Assembly: GCA_024500155.1 (NCBI GenBank)
Contig: CM044862.1
Span: forward strand, 42,976,001 to 43,040,000
Direction: 5' to 3'
Source of the DNA: Chenopodium formosanum
Taxonomy: Eukaryota > Streptophyta > Magnoliopsida > Caryophyllales > Amaranthaceae
Length of the DNA stretch: 64,000 nt
Positions 11,261 through 21,900 of the stretch are shown piece by piece; position 1 is the stretch's first letter, and each line of letters begins with the position of its first letter. The notes beneath the pieces are model-generated. The model saw only the letters and a list, made by a program, of their open reading frames with translations. It was not told the origin of the DNA and searched no databases. The position numbers and the translations under genes are program-made.

Positions 11261-12233
11261 CATGTACTTAGCCGTCTCTGATCATGCCGTCAATGCCGTT
11301 CTTTTAGCTGAAAGAGACGGCATCCATCTCCCGGTGTATTTCATTAGCCATGTTCTGAGGAACGTAGAGCTTCCGTACCCCATGGTTGAGAAATTTGACC
11401 TTGCCCTTTACATGGCCATCAAGAAGCTAAAACCCTACTTCTTGGCGCATGCGGTAGAGGTCTATACTGACCAACCGATCAAGCGGACACTCAAAACCTT
11501 GGAGTCTTCTGGACTAATTCTTAAATGGGCGATTGAAATGCAAGGATTAGAAATCACTTACGAACCAAGGAAGGCAATAAAGGGGCAAGAATTCGCCGAC
11601 TTTATTGTCGAAATGACAAGGCCGATTGTACTGGACAATACTGACCAGGTTTGGAAAGTGTATGTGGATGGGAGCTCCACTATGAACGGCTGTGGTGCAG
11701 GCATTATCTGTCAATCTCCTAAGGGAGATAAGTACGAATATGCACTTCAGTTCAAGTTCCAGGTCTCTAATAATGAGGCCGAGTATGAAGCCCTGCTGGA
11801 TGGCATTCGGTATTGCAAGGCAGCAGGGGCAAAGAAGATTGACGCCTGCTCTGACTCTCAACTAGTCGTACTCCAGGTCAATGGAACGTACGAGGCCACC
11901 TATCCGGCCATGATAAAATATTTGCAGGCGGTCAAGAGTGAAGTTGGGACACTTGAGGAGTTCCATCTAACTCAGGTGCCCAGATCTTCCAATAATCAGG
12001 CGGATGCTCTGTCAAAACTAGCATCATCCGCCTCTTGTGAAACACCTCGGTCGGTCTTCTGGGAGGTTATGGAAAAGAGAAGTATATCTAATGAAGACCC
12101 CACTGGAATTCTCGACCGAAGCTCTACCTGGATGGACAGCATCCGGGCTTATCTTGCAGACGGCACGCTCCCTGATTCACCCAAGGAGGTGGATGTTCTG
12201 AAGAAGAAAGCGGCAAACTATGAGCTGAGATAA
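11088..12233 (+). pseudogene. RNase H plus archaeal-type RNase H, element A
   Basis: Residues 1-185 of this frame cover the RT connection and the gypsy RNase H (SDHAVNAVLLAERDG, LPVYFISHVL, YPMVEKFDLALYMAIKKLKPYF, split here over several blocks). The second RNase H begins at VYVDGSSTMNGCGAGI and continues with NNEAEYEALLDGIRYC, SDSQLVVLQVNG and SNNQADALSKLAS. It carries the D-E-D-D type acidic residues (D of VDGS, E of AEYEAL, D of SDSQL, D of QADAL). A second RNase H of this type marks Tat/Athila-group elements. The frame ends at TAA 12231-12233 in the linker to integrase. Confidence 0.93.
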
Positions 12234-13362
12234 GGAGAACTCTTCAGAGGTGGTTTCTTGAAACCTCTATTGAAGTGTGTTACCGCAGAAAAGGGTAAAG
12301 AGGTCCTCGAAGATTTGCATGCGGGTTTCTGCGCCTCCCATATAGGCGGCAGGTCTCTAGCTGCCAAGGCCAGGCGACTCTATTTTTGGCCAACTCTGGA
12401 GTCGGATGCTATGTAAATGGTCAAAAAGTGCGACAAGTGTCAAAAGTTTGGCAAGCTCATCCATCGTCCGGCCACAGACCTGACGGCCATCCACAGCCCA
12501 ATACCCTTTGCCAAATGGGGCATGGACATACTTAGGCCTTACACCACGGCACCAGGCGGCAAGCGCTACATATTGGTAGTTGTGGATTAATTTACCAAGT
12601 GGGTAGAGGCGGAGGCGGTCAAAAACATTAAGACAAAAGACGTCATTTCCTTCATCTGGAGGAATATTATCACTCGCTTTGGGGTGCCCATGTCTATGGT
12701 TTTTTTACAATGGTCCTCAATTTGAGACACCTCAACTCAAGACTTGGCTAGGAGAACAAGGGGTCTCAAGCTTCTTTGCATCAGTCGGCCGGCTCCAAGC
12801 AAACGACCAGATTGAAGCCTTCAACAAGCTGATCTCAGACGGGATTAAAAAGAAAATTGAACGGGATGGTGGTCTTTGGGCGAATAAATTACCACACGTC
12901 CTCTGATCCATTAGAACGACTGCTAAAGGGGCAACTGGAGAAACCCCGTTCCTCATGGTGTATGGTGCAGAAGTTGTCCTACCCATTGAACACTATGAGC
13001 CGACTCTTCGAGTCATGTTATATGATGAAGAAGCTAACTGGGAGGCCATGTGGCTGGCATTGGACTCACTTCCAAAGCGTAGGGGCAATGCTGCCTTGCG
13101 CCATGAGATTTACCGTTTGAGAATGACACGGGCTTAAAACAAAAGAGTACACAAGCGTCCTCTCAAAGTGGGGGACTTTGTGCCACGGAAAATGGAGGCA
13201 ATCGGTAGGGCAAATGAGCAGGGAAAGTTAACCCCAAATTGGGAATGCCCCTACCGAATATATGAGGAAGTAAGAGACAGCACCTACCGCCTGGAAAAAC
13301 CAGACGGCAGGAAGCTGCCTAGAACTTGGAATGTAGACAGCTTGAAAAAGTACTCTTTTTAA
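12234..13362 (+). pseudogene. Integrase, element A (multiply broken)
   Basis: A zinc-finger remnant (KKCDKCQKFGKL), the first catalytic Asp (KWGMDIL) and the third (ANDQIEAFNKLISDGI) are recognisable, and the C-terminal part ends KLPRTWNVDSLKKYSF with TAA at 13360-13362. TAA codons at 12414-12416 and 12588-12590, a shift near 12700 that destroys the second catalytic Asp, and a further stop near 13135 show long decay. Integrase would insert the cDNA into chromosomes. Confidence 0.9.
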
Positions 13363-14392
13363 GTACGAATGTAAATACCTCAAATTTTGTCATTTTAAAC
13401 TTTGCTAATGAGAATATGCCTTCATTTCCAACTTGTCTTTTTTATTAACAGTGTCCCCTGTAAAAAATACAGACAGCCAATGTATTTGGATAGCGTCTGT
13501 CCCAATAACAGACGCCCTAACCCCTCTGAAGGAGACGACTGCCTTATAGCAGTCGTTTCTACAAAATTCTTTAAGTATTATGCTAACACTTAACGAATAT
13601 TTTCTTAAATCTTTATAAGACCTAAGGCCAGATAAAATCATTTTGAGGCCAATGGCCGGATATTAAGAAAAATAGATAGAGGCCGAATGGTCACAGTCTG
13701 CTCCAACATGAGTATGACCATCTGCTCCAACATGAGTCAGATAACTGGCGACGCCCATTCGGGCGAATTCATCGAGGAGAAGCATCTCCCATTTGGGTGG
13801 CACATTGCTCTACAAATTACATCAAGCAGCCCTACCAAATGCTAAGGCAGCAATCGCAGTCGTTTGATTTAATCGAAAGTGAAATCTTAAAGGCCAGAAT
13901 TTTCTAACTGTTCTAGCATAGTCGGAAAAGGGTCATTGTTCCATAAGTAGAGGCTATTGAGGCATTAGGCCGGATGCGCCTGTTTTTACTATGGGGCAAG
14001 ACATGCGGATGATTTTTACTGATTTACAAGTCAAGTTAACTAATGAGGCCCTTGGCCAGATACGCCTGTTTCTGCTTAAACGCAGGACAAGCGGACTATT
14101 ACTTACGAAGAAAACGAGCTAAAATACTTAGCGGATTAAAAAAGAGACATGTGGGTCGGATGCGCCTGCTCTTTGCTCTTGGGGCAAGGCAGGCGGATTA
14201 TCCTTAAAGTAAAATTAAGACTAAGTTAAAACTTAGCATCTTATCTCCACGAGGCCTTTGGCCGGATGCGCCTGGTTTTAGCTCTTGGGGCAAAACAGGC
14301 GAAGGATTTCTTTTCAAATTTGCTAAGGTAAGAATTTTGTATTTCGTTTGAGCCAATGGCCGAATGAAAACAATTATTCATTAGCTCCAGAT
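13363..14392. repeat. Element A spacer between pol and antisense gene, with tandem hairpin units
   Basis: No gene is visible. 13640-13960 is the inverted equivalent of C's 355-bp unit (GGCCAATGGCCGG, GTCTGCTCCAACATGAGT). From about 13966 to 14300, four units of 80-105 bp share GGCCGGATGCGCCTG, then TTTT, then GGGGCAA and CAGGCGGAT (starts near 13968, 14048, 14154, 14252). CGCCTG and CAGGCG pair, so each unit is a small hairpin. Confidence 0.7.
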
Positions 14393-14525
14393 GGCCGTCT
14401 GTCGTGTGGTTTGGGGCAATCATCATAGTGATTGATTGACTTAGAAACCATGTATACTCTTTTAAGTATCAATAATTTCTAAGTCAATCAATCCACTCAA
14501 CCGAAACCACACGACATCCGTCCAG
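14393..14525. other. Conserved three-stem hairpin (element A copy)
   Basis: Outer stem GTCGTGTGGTTT at 14401-14412 with AAACCACACGAC at 14504-14515 (12 of 12 pairs). Middle stem 14433-14447 with 14476-14490 (15 of 15 pairs). Inner stem ATACT 14454-14458 with AGTAT 14465-14469. The stop codon of the antisense gene lies 290 bp to the right. See the copies in C, B and F. Confidence 0.8.
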
Positions 14526-14814
14526 GGGCAAGAACATTCGTATGGTATACAGGTTATAATACTTAGCCAAAAAAAATGCAATGAAAAAATTTAAAAAACA
14601 ACAATATGAATAACTTCAGCCAAACGGCCGAATGATTTTAAATTAAAAGACCCAATCGCCACCAGACGAATGGGTAAGATTGTTTGCTGGCAAAGCCAGT
14701 GAAATTGTCAAATTACCCGACCCCTCGGTTGGTAAAGATACATAGATAATCGGCGCGCAGGCCGGATGATGAAATGTATGGCCATTCGGCCGCAGAAATA
14801 ACTAATAAAAAGCT

Positions 14815-17569
14815 TTAAGAGGCAGAGGGATTATCAACATTGGCAGCCGCATCATCATCTTTCGGCTGCTCTTCATTTTCATCATTCTCCTCTTCCCCGT
14901 CCTCGTCCCCAGAGGAGCCTAAAGAGGAGTCGGTCTCTTCAGTATCAGCTACAACTTTGTTCGCCTCCTCTACAGCCTGACGAAGGAGTTCTGCATTGAT
15001 ATCCTCGTTTGCTTGATCAAACTTCGATTTCCAGATGCCAAAATCAGCACTCGGCTGTACCGCCTCCCATGCCGTCCGCATGATGGTTTCATAGTCCTCC
15101 ATCATTTGTTTGACAAGGGCCTTCTTCTCCTCCTCAGCCCAGGACTGGAACTTCGCCTTCAGCTGCGTCTCCTGGTTCGATAGGCGCACCTCCATGCGGC
15201 CAACCCGCTACTTGGCCCTCTCGGCCTCTTTCTTGGCCTCTTGAAGAGGCTCAAGCTTTTCCTTAAGGCCTTTAATTTCGGCCTTAAGGTCATTAATTTT
15301 GGAGCGAGCCGAATCCAAGTCCTTCTTCACCTGCAGGTTGGCGTCCGCCTGGGAGTACATCATATCAAGGGTCAGAAGCTTATTTTGAGCAATTTCAAAT
15401 TGAGCTCGGTCTAAGGCGGACTCGGCTCGAGCTTTAGCGGCTGTTACCTCTTTAGACTTCTCCTGGATTGGCCTTCTTAGCCTCTGGACGCGCAGCATGG
15501 CCTGGAAATGAGAAAAGAGCCGAATGGTCAAGACTAGTAGGATATGTGCTTATATATTAGGGAAAATTAAGCTAACTTTTTACCTCACAGAGGTTTCCCA
15601 AGATGGCATCCAAGTTAAGGGTGTCGACTCCTCTCACGGACGCCTTGTCCTCGGGATCAAGCGCCCTCAGCATCTCCTTGACCATCTGGGTGACGGTCGG
15701 CCTTTGCACAGGAGCTGCAAAATTAAAAGTTAGTCAAAGTTCTAAGAAACTATCTTGACATAGAAAGTTAGTAAAGGCGCGGGTTATACCGTCTGGCTGA
15801 ACCTCCTTCTCCTTCCCATGACGCCTCTTCTCTCCTGCTGAGCCGACATCAGTGTTGGGTTGCTTAAAGCCACCCTTCGATGCCTGAGTAGCATCCGGTT
15901 TGCTGACCTCCCTGTCAGCTTCGAGAGTAGAGCCGTCCCCTCTCTTGGGCTTGTGAACAATGTGCTTCTGGCTCTTGCCGGATGCACTCACATCACCCGC
16001 CCCAGTTTTCTGAATCTTGGGTTGGGATTGCTTGGAGGGAGAAGGCCTGGTGGAACCACTCTGCATGAGCAAAAAGGAAGGCGTTAGAAAAGCAGGCGCG
16101 CAAATTTAACCTTTGTTGAAAAATATACCAAGTGTCATAAACAGCTACCTTAGGAGTCCCGGCTGCTTTCTGCTCGTCACTCGCCCGATTAAGGACGTTG
16201 GTGCGGTACTTTGCTGCAGAGACGGTAGTCGGCTTCCTTGTTGCCGAGAGCTTTTCCATTGCTTTGTCTGCACCAAAAGAAGGAGTTAGGCTTTATCAAC
16301 ATACATTGAAAAACAATTTAAAGGTTGCATAAAATCAGACGGCCGACTACCTCTCGGCATCTCAGAGCTTAGCCCACAAGCGGCCAAGAACACCCCATCT
16401 TCCAGCCACATGTAAAGGAGAATGTAGCTCTGGGGGACGACTATTTTCTCCCCATGCTCATTTGTCCGAACGGACACTTTGAACAGACCCCGGTCGAAAA
16501 TTTCCTCCTGGGCCCGCCTAGGGAGAGAGGGCAAGGCGCTCTTACTAGCCAAGAGGGGCGGATCCTTGTTCCACCTATTGTATTTTTGGTTCTGTCGGCT
16601 TTTAGAGGAATGGACAATGTAGAACTTTGTTCTCCAGTCCTTCCATTTGTTCTCATTGCCGACTGCCATCATGTACCCCTTGTAGGTGGACAAGTTGTAC
16701 CAGCCTTCGCCGCCCTTGGCAGGCGCTCGGCTTAGATAGTGCATGTGGGCGAATGCCTCAAAGCTAGGATCCACCTCCAGCATTTCACATGCGGCAACGT
16801 ACCCAATGATATTGATCCAGGAATTCGGGACAAGTTGCCAGATACCCAGCTGGTATCCGTCTAGTATCCTCTCCACGGCAGGATGAAGAGGGAAGCGTAA
16901 ACCAGCCTGAAGGACCGCCTCGTAGCAGCTGAAGGCTTGGTCCTTATAACTAGCCAGGGAGGGCCAGGTTATAGTATCATCCTTGTTAGGGACAGACAAG
17001 GAAAATCCATGCCCCATTACGGTCTTGCGCTTGAAATTGGCAAGACCGGATGTCATAGAGATCTGCTTGCTTTGCAGAACATGGTGATAGTAGGGGGCGC
17101 GTTCCAAGCGCCTGGAAGAACTCGGCTCCGCCCAGCCTTCCCCCTTCTCTACTAACAAGGATTCCCTTGCAGTGTCTATTTTTGCTCGGGCCTCCTCTAA
17201 GTTAACAAAGGCACTATCAGAAGATGACGAGGCCGAATCGTCATCAGAACTTTCCCCAAAGCTAGGGGACTGCCGGCTAGGGCCAGCAGGGTCCTCTCCT
17301 AGACTCTCCTTCGACGCCTGTTCAGAAGGCTCGGCCTGGTACTGACTGTCGGCTTCCCACAGTATAGTATCACTGGGGGTGCCGCTTGAAGAAGAGGGAG
17401 AGTAGTAAGTTGGAGTTTGGGGAAGGTCAAAAGAAGGGTTTGGGGGGTGCTCAGAGATTTCTCTAACTGGCACCCTAATGGAGCCGTCTGAATTTGGAGT
17501 CTCACTGTCCGAATGGTAAAAAGAACCATCCGACCTATATCTCCTTGTTGTCTGCTTTGTTCGAGACAT
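14815..17569 (-). CDS. Antisense accessory gene of element A (gypsy-type transposon domain, coiled coil; H3-tail-like start)
   Basis: Five coding exons on the minus strand: 17569-16351, 16267-16149, 16060-15790, 15714-15584, 15501-14815. All introns are GT-AG, exon phases are 1-0-1-0 and the sum is 2427 nt (809 codons). One in-frame TAG (15210-15208) breaks the last exon. The short-form N-terminus is MSRTKQTTRRYRSDG. A Ser/acidic-rich segment (to about residue 150) follows, then a globular domain (about residues 165-400) with LRFPLHPAVERILDGY, WQLVPNSWINIIGYVAACE and FAHMHYLSRAP, resembling the 'putative gypsy type transposon' (Transposase_28) family. Next come a basic linker, a coiled coil in the last exon, the block TAWEAVQPSADFGIWKSKF and an acidic tail. 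An upstream in-frame ATG at 17725 would add 52 residues. Antisense genes between pol and 3' LTR are known in Tat elements. The role is unknown; a nuclear or regulatory protein is an inference. Confidence 0.8.
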
Positions 17570-17575
17570 CGTGTC

Positions 17576-17777
17576 CTGCAGATGCACATACACTGTCATA
17601 TTTGGAGATGTACTTAAAGGAAAGTCCTCGAACGAGCAATCGACACTCCTAGTTCTAGATTCAGCCGTCCCCGGTGACCGGCTCATCGCTAACCTAGGCC
17701 GTGTCGTGTACGCTTGGGAAACCATTTGAATAAATGAAAAATGGAAGAAAAAATAAAAGAAAAGAGCAGGCGGTTAC
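17576..17777 (-). other. Putative 5' leader intron of the element A antisense gene
   Basis: Donor CTAAG|GTAACCGCC at 17778/17777 and acceptor CTGCAG|GACACG ending at 17576. Splicing would place the ATG of MSRTKQT six bases into the next exon. B and F have equivalents (24581-24791, 48028-48264). The last 150 nt are also an open in-frame extension with an upstream ATG, so retention would give a longer protein. Confidence 0.55.
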
Positions 17778-17949
17778 CTTAGAAGAAGTTATTAGGGGAC
17801 ACCTGGTTGGCTGAAGCAGTCGGACAGAAAAGCCGAGCGTCGGATGCTTGACAAAGTTACGGTCTTTGAGAGTCTTTGAAAGTCAAAAGTCCAGAGATTC
17901 TCCAAGATTCGCAAAGGTGTGAAAACGAAAAATGAAGTCAAACCCTCCT

Positions 17950-17956
17950 ATTTATA
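17950..17956 (-). promoter_or_regulatory. TATA box of the element A antisense promoter
   Basis: Minus-strand TCTATAAATAGG about 175 bp upstream of the leader donor site. B (24411-24419) and F (47842-47848) have TATA boxes in the same place, and CACGTG motifs lie further upstream (about 18040-18052). Confidence 0.65.
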
Positions 17957-18073
17957 GAAAGGGGAAACCCTAATTTTTCCCCCCAAAAATACAATTTGAA
18001 AATCCAACCAGTCAGATGAAGACACCTATCACAGGTGCCACGTGCAATGCACGTGACCCTTGCGAGGGGAAAA

Positions 18074-18705
18074 TGATTTGGGTATTTTAACCCGGCCAAG
18101 TGGCCCAATCAGAGATCGCCATGTGTCCTCAGTAAAGGTGCCATTTGGACCTATGAGATGATGACACGTGGAGGGTGGACATTCTTCTGCCCTAAACAGA
18201 TTGATGATCCAGCATGGACCATTTAGAGGACAACGTGTGTCACCCTAAAAGATGCCCAAAGGCCTTTTTGGGCTAAGTGACACGCGTCACTCAGGCATTT
18301 CCTCTGGAATGGCGGCCTTCAAGGGCCCAAACCTTGAGGGGCCGTTTTGCAGCATGACCTAATTCCTAGGTCACCAGATCCTAGGGAGGGCGCACTTTCC
18401 AAAAGGAGCCTATAAATAGGGACATTCTTACATTTATGACAAGACAGATATACACGCAATACGAGATAACACGTCACTTACTACAGAGCTGCCATTTTCA
18501 AAGAACAGACAACACTTGACCTGAGCTTGGAATCCGAGCAGATAACTTTACTTCCGCACGTTTTATTACCTAACGCTTACTAACTTAATCTTCGGAGGCG
18601 GACCACCGACCATCCGGCGGTCCGTTGGCTTTGCAGGTACAGGTGTCCCTTACTGAATCTAGTCTCAGTGTTGTAACTCTCCCAAGGGACAAAAATTCCG
18701 AAACA
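18074..18705 (+). repeat. 3' LTR of element A (632 bp)
   Basis: The purine tract GCGAGGGGAAAA precedes the start TGATTTGGGTATTTTAACCC, and the end is ATTCCGAAACA. Start and end resemble the LTRs of B and F. A TATA box is at 18411-18417 and a CACGTG at 18165-18170. Host sequence resumes at 18706; the expected duplication ATTAA cannot be checked on the left. Confidence 0.85.
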
Positions 18706-18914
18706 ATTAACTTATGACTGGAATTAGTATAAAAATTGGGGCTTAGCATTTTTTAGAGGAGAGAAGAACAATGAACCCCTTCAATGGCGAATTCATCACT
18801 ACAATTTTTGAAGAAATGGAACAAGAATCCTAATTTACCTTTCAATTAATCTGATTTGGGTGAAGATTGACCCTAATTTTTGATGGATTGATTTGGAGAG
18901 TCTTGCCCTAGAAT

Positions 18915-18993
<79 letters not shown>

Positions 18994-19032
18994 TCATCGT
19001 GGTGGGTTTTTTTTTTTTTTTAATAACGAATG
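18706..19032. other. Host flank with long AT microsatellite
   Basis: No gene is visible. A nearly pure (AT)n tract of about 70 bp spans roughly 18918-18989, followed by a T-run at about 19007-19021. Confidence 0.8.
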
Positions 19033-19578
19033 GGTAAAATTGGTATAAACCACTTTTATTATCCAACATTTTTGGAAAAACCACTTTTTATGTTTTTTTT
19101 ACTAAACCACCTTTTAATTACCTAAACTTTTTATTACACGACCCCAATTTTAAATCTAACAGATTGCATCTCAACCATCCACATCCAAATCATCAACCAT
19201 AGCAAAACCTTCCCTTTCATCTCAACTATCACTTCAATTAACTCAATTTAGGGTTTGAGAATAAACATGTACTGCAATTTAATAATTTGTAGCAAAGTTA
19301 GGATTGGTTTTATAGAGCTTTACTCAATTTAGTCATTCTTTTATAAAGAGGGAAGGGTCAAATGTTTTTAGGGGTGAAAAAATACATGATTTAGGAGCGA
19401 AAGACACAAGTTGTGGGATCTTTTAACGTCTCAGTTAAATTTTTCGTCAAAATTTGAAATAGGGGTGGTGCAATCAAGAATTTAGGTACTTAAAAGGTGG
19501 TTTAGTAAATAAAAAAACATAACAGGTGGTTTTTTCAAAAAAGTTAGACAAAAAAGGTGAGTTTATACCAATTTTGCC
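19033..19578. mobile_element. MITE copy 1 with long terminal inverted repeats
   Basis: A 546-bp palindromic element. The left end GGTAAAATTGGTATAAACC is matched inverted by GTTTATACCAATTTTGCC at the right end, and pairing continues inward for over 100 bp (blocks ACTAAACCACCTTTTAA and AAAAGGTGGTTTAGTAAA). The flanks TAACGAATG and TAAAAAATG match at 7 of 9 bases, suggesting a decayed 9-bp duplication as made by Mutator-like elements. It has no coding capacity. The second copy is at 21901-22437. Confidence 0.75.
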
Positions 19579-20166
19579 TAAAAAATGGCTTAAAAGGTTT
19601 TTTCTTGCAAAATGAGCCAATTAAAAAAAATTTGACAAATTTTCAAAATAAAAATAAAAAGGATCACATTAAAAGGTTCTTAAAAAAAATGTATATAACA
19701 TCAATAGATAAAAAATAATTTATCTTAATTTTTTGTATCAAATTCTAAACTTCTTTTTGTAATTCTATTGAAGATATAACAAATCATTATTTACACTTTA
19801 AATATTCATGAAAACTGTAGATTCACTAATTAAGTTAGAAAAACATGTCGTCAAATAATTGAAATGTCTGATTAATATACACCATTTATAAATTAGCAAT
19901 AAATCCACCACTTGATTTTATAATCCTCAAACAAAGGAAGCTAGAATATAGGATTAATTAAGTTTCCTATTTTCTAAAATGGGATTTATCGAGTAAAATA
20001 ACAAATTTTTTATATTTTGCTCTCCTCAAATGGCTCTCGTGAAATGATTACCAATAATTTCCTCCCTACATCTTCTTGTTTGTATCCTAAACTTCATGGG
20101 ACTTCTTGCTTGTTCTTGTAATCAAGCCATCCTAAATACTATTTACAAACATTGATCCTTGACAGG
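19579..20166. other. Upstream region of the GATL gene
   Basis: AT-rich, with no further gene or repeat that I can recognise. It should contain the GATL promoter, but no single TATA box can be assigned. Confidence 0.5.
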
Positions 20167-21231
20167 ATGGCCTTGTGGAATTCGTCGTCCCATTTTCCAC
20201 TCGTTGGCCTCCTGTCTTTTCTCCTCCTCCACCCAATAACAACCACCAATACGGCCTCTGTTGGGATACGCATTGGTGTAATCAGGCGGCCTTCAACGAA
20301 TGCCCCTATCTTTCGAGAAGCTGCATCATATGTAAATTCAAAAGAATGTGGGTATAATGATATGGACAAAATCCATATTTCCATGACTCTTGATGCAAAC
20401 TACTTACGAGGAACTATGGCAGCGGTATTATCAATCCTACAACATTCCACGTGTCCTGAGAATTTCGTTTTTCATTTTCTTTCAGCAAGGCATGAGCCAG
20501 AGATATTTTCAAACATAGCATCCACATTCCCTTACCTAACTTTCAAAATATATCGATTTGATTCTAACCGAGTTAGAGGAAAGATATCAAAATCCATTAG
20601 ACAAGCCTTGGATCAACCATTAAATTATGCAAGGATTTATCTAGCAGATATTCTCCCATTTGATGTGAATCGCGTAATATATTTGGATTCTGATATTATT
20701 GTCGTGGATGATATATCAAAATTGTGGGAGGTTGATTTGGGTGAGAAAGTGGTTGCTGCACCAGAGTATTGTCACGCAAATTTCACAACCTATTTCACAG
20801 ATGCATTTTGGTCGGATGGTATTTTATCAAATACATTTCATGGAAGAAGACCTTGTTATTTTAATACTGGAGTAATGATAATAGATGTCAACAAATGGAA
20901 AAAACAATGCTATACCCAAAAAGTAGAAGAGTGGATGATGGTACAAAAACTAAAGAGAATATATCATTTAGGATCATTGCCACCTTTCTTGTTGATCTTT
21001 GCTGGAAAAATTAAAGCAGTTGACCATAGATGGAACCAACATGGTTTGGGTGGAGATAATTTTGAAGGGAAGTGTAGGAGTCTTCACCCTGGACCAATTA
21101 GTTTACTCCATTGGAGTGGAAAAGGGAAACCATGGTTGAGGTTGGACTCGAGGAAGCCATGCCCTATTGATCATTTATGGGCACCATATGATCTCTATCA
21201 CTCATCAAGGACATGGTTAGAAGACAAATAA
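20167..21231 (+). CDS. GATL: Galacturonosyltransferase-like protein (GATL, GT8 family)
   Basis: A single-exon 354-aa protein. The first ATG in context is 20167 (MALWNSSSHF); the frame is open slightly further upstream but without an ATG. Residues 12-22 form a hydrophobic signal or anchor segment. The GT8 domain spans about 68-330, with ISMTLDANYLRGTMAAVLS (71-89), the DxD metal/UDP-sugar site D174-S-D176 in RVIYLDSDIIVVDDISKLW, YFNTGVMIIDVNKW (231-244), NQHGLGGDN (290-298) and LLHWSGKGKPW (313-323), a signature of the family. Length and lack of introns match GATL genes. GATL proteins act in the Golgi/endomembrane system in pectin and xylan synthesis; whether this one transfers galacturonic acid is not shown by sequence. 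No break is visible and it is the one intact host gene here. Confidence 0.95.
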   Translation: MALWNSSSHFPLVGLLSFLLLHPITTTNTASVGIRIGVIRRPSTNAPIFREAASYVNSKECGYNDMDKIHISMTLDANYLRGTMAAVLSILQHSTCPENFVFHFLSARHEPEIFSNIASTFPYLTFKIYRFDSNRVRGKISKSIRQALDQPLNYARIYLADILPFDVNRVIYLDSDIIVVDDISKLWEVDLGEKVVAAPEYCHANFTTYFTDAFWSDGILSNTFHGRRPCYFNTGVMIIDVNKWKKQCYTQKVEEWMMVQKLKRIYHLGSLPPFLLIFAGKIKAVDHRWNQHGLGGDNFEGKCRSLHPGPISLLHWSGKGKPWLRLDSRKPCPIDHLWAPYDLYHSSRTWLEDK

Positions 21232-21900
21232 TACACCCAAAATTTATACTAGAATGAAACTAGGAAGAGAAGGAGTTTTGTTGATACTTTATGGAGAAAA
21301 ACATCCAACCATAAGTTCAAGGACCATGAGATTAAACATTACAATAATGAGGGGTCAATTTATTTTGTGTGCATCCAATGATGGGTTGAAGTAAATTTTA
21401 ATTTCTTTGTTTTTTTAAATGTATAACAATGAATTAGGAATTTATTCTTCTTATCATTTCTTACATATATACTCTTCTTTAGCTTCTTTTAGTTAGATGT
21501 AGTTTTATTTTACCTTGTTGATATTTGGGTATTTTTTAACCTTAGTTAACCCTCATAGTTATGTTAATGTAGGCAATTCTAACCGATCTTGTTATTTTGT
21601 ATCATACATCAAAAAATTTAGGAAGGAAAAGAAAGTAACAAGTTTAGTACATATTGTAATATAGATCAGATATATTGTAATGGTTAAAAAAAATATATGA
21701 ATGCTAGACATTTCCTTTACATTTGTTCATTTCTTAAAGTATTGCAACTCCCAAATTTCTAAGATAACTTTCAAAATATGGTTCGTATAAATAATATATC
21801 TTATTAGCTTACTCACATGTAGATCAAAGTCTCCCTATTGAAAAATATTCTAAACAATTATATATAAAGGTTAGATAATGAATATTAACCATCTAATTAT
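21232..21900. other. 3' flank of the GATL gene
   Basis: AT-rich sequence holding the GATL 3' UTR, with no other gene visible. MITE copy 2 begins at 21901. Confidence 0.5.

Larger units (their letters stand above)
10441..18705 (+). mobile_element. Element A: Tat/Retand-like Ty3/gypsy retrotransposon, 3' part
   Basis: A runs from mid-RT (10441, insertion border of G) through RNase H, archaeal-type RNase H and integrase, a repeat-rich spacer, the conserved hairpin, an antisense spliced gene (17569-14815), a polypurine tract and the 3' LTR (18074-18705). A second RNase H between the usual RNase H and integrase is diagnostic of the Tat lineage. Its 5' LTR, gag, protease and RT start should lie left of the window. 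Confidence 0.9.
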
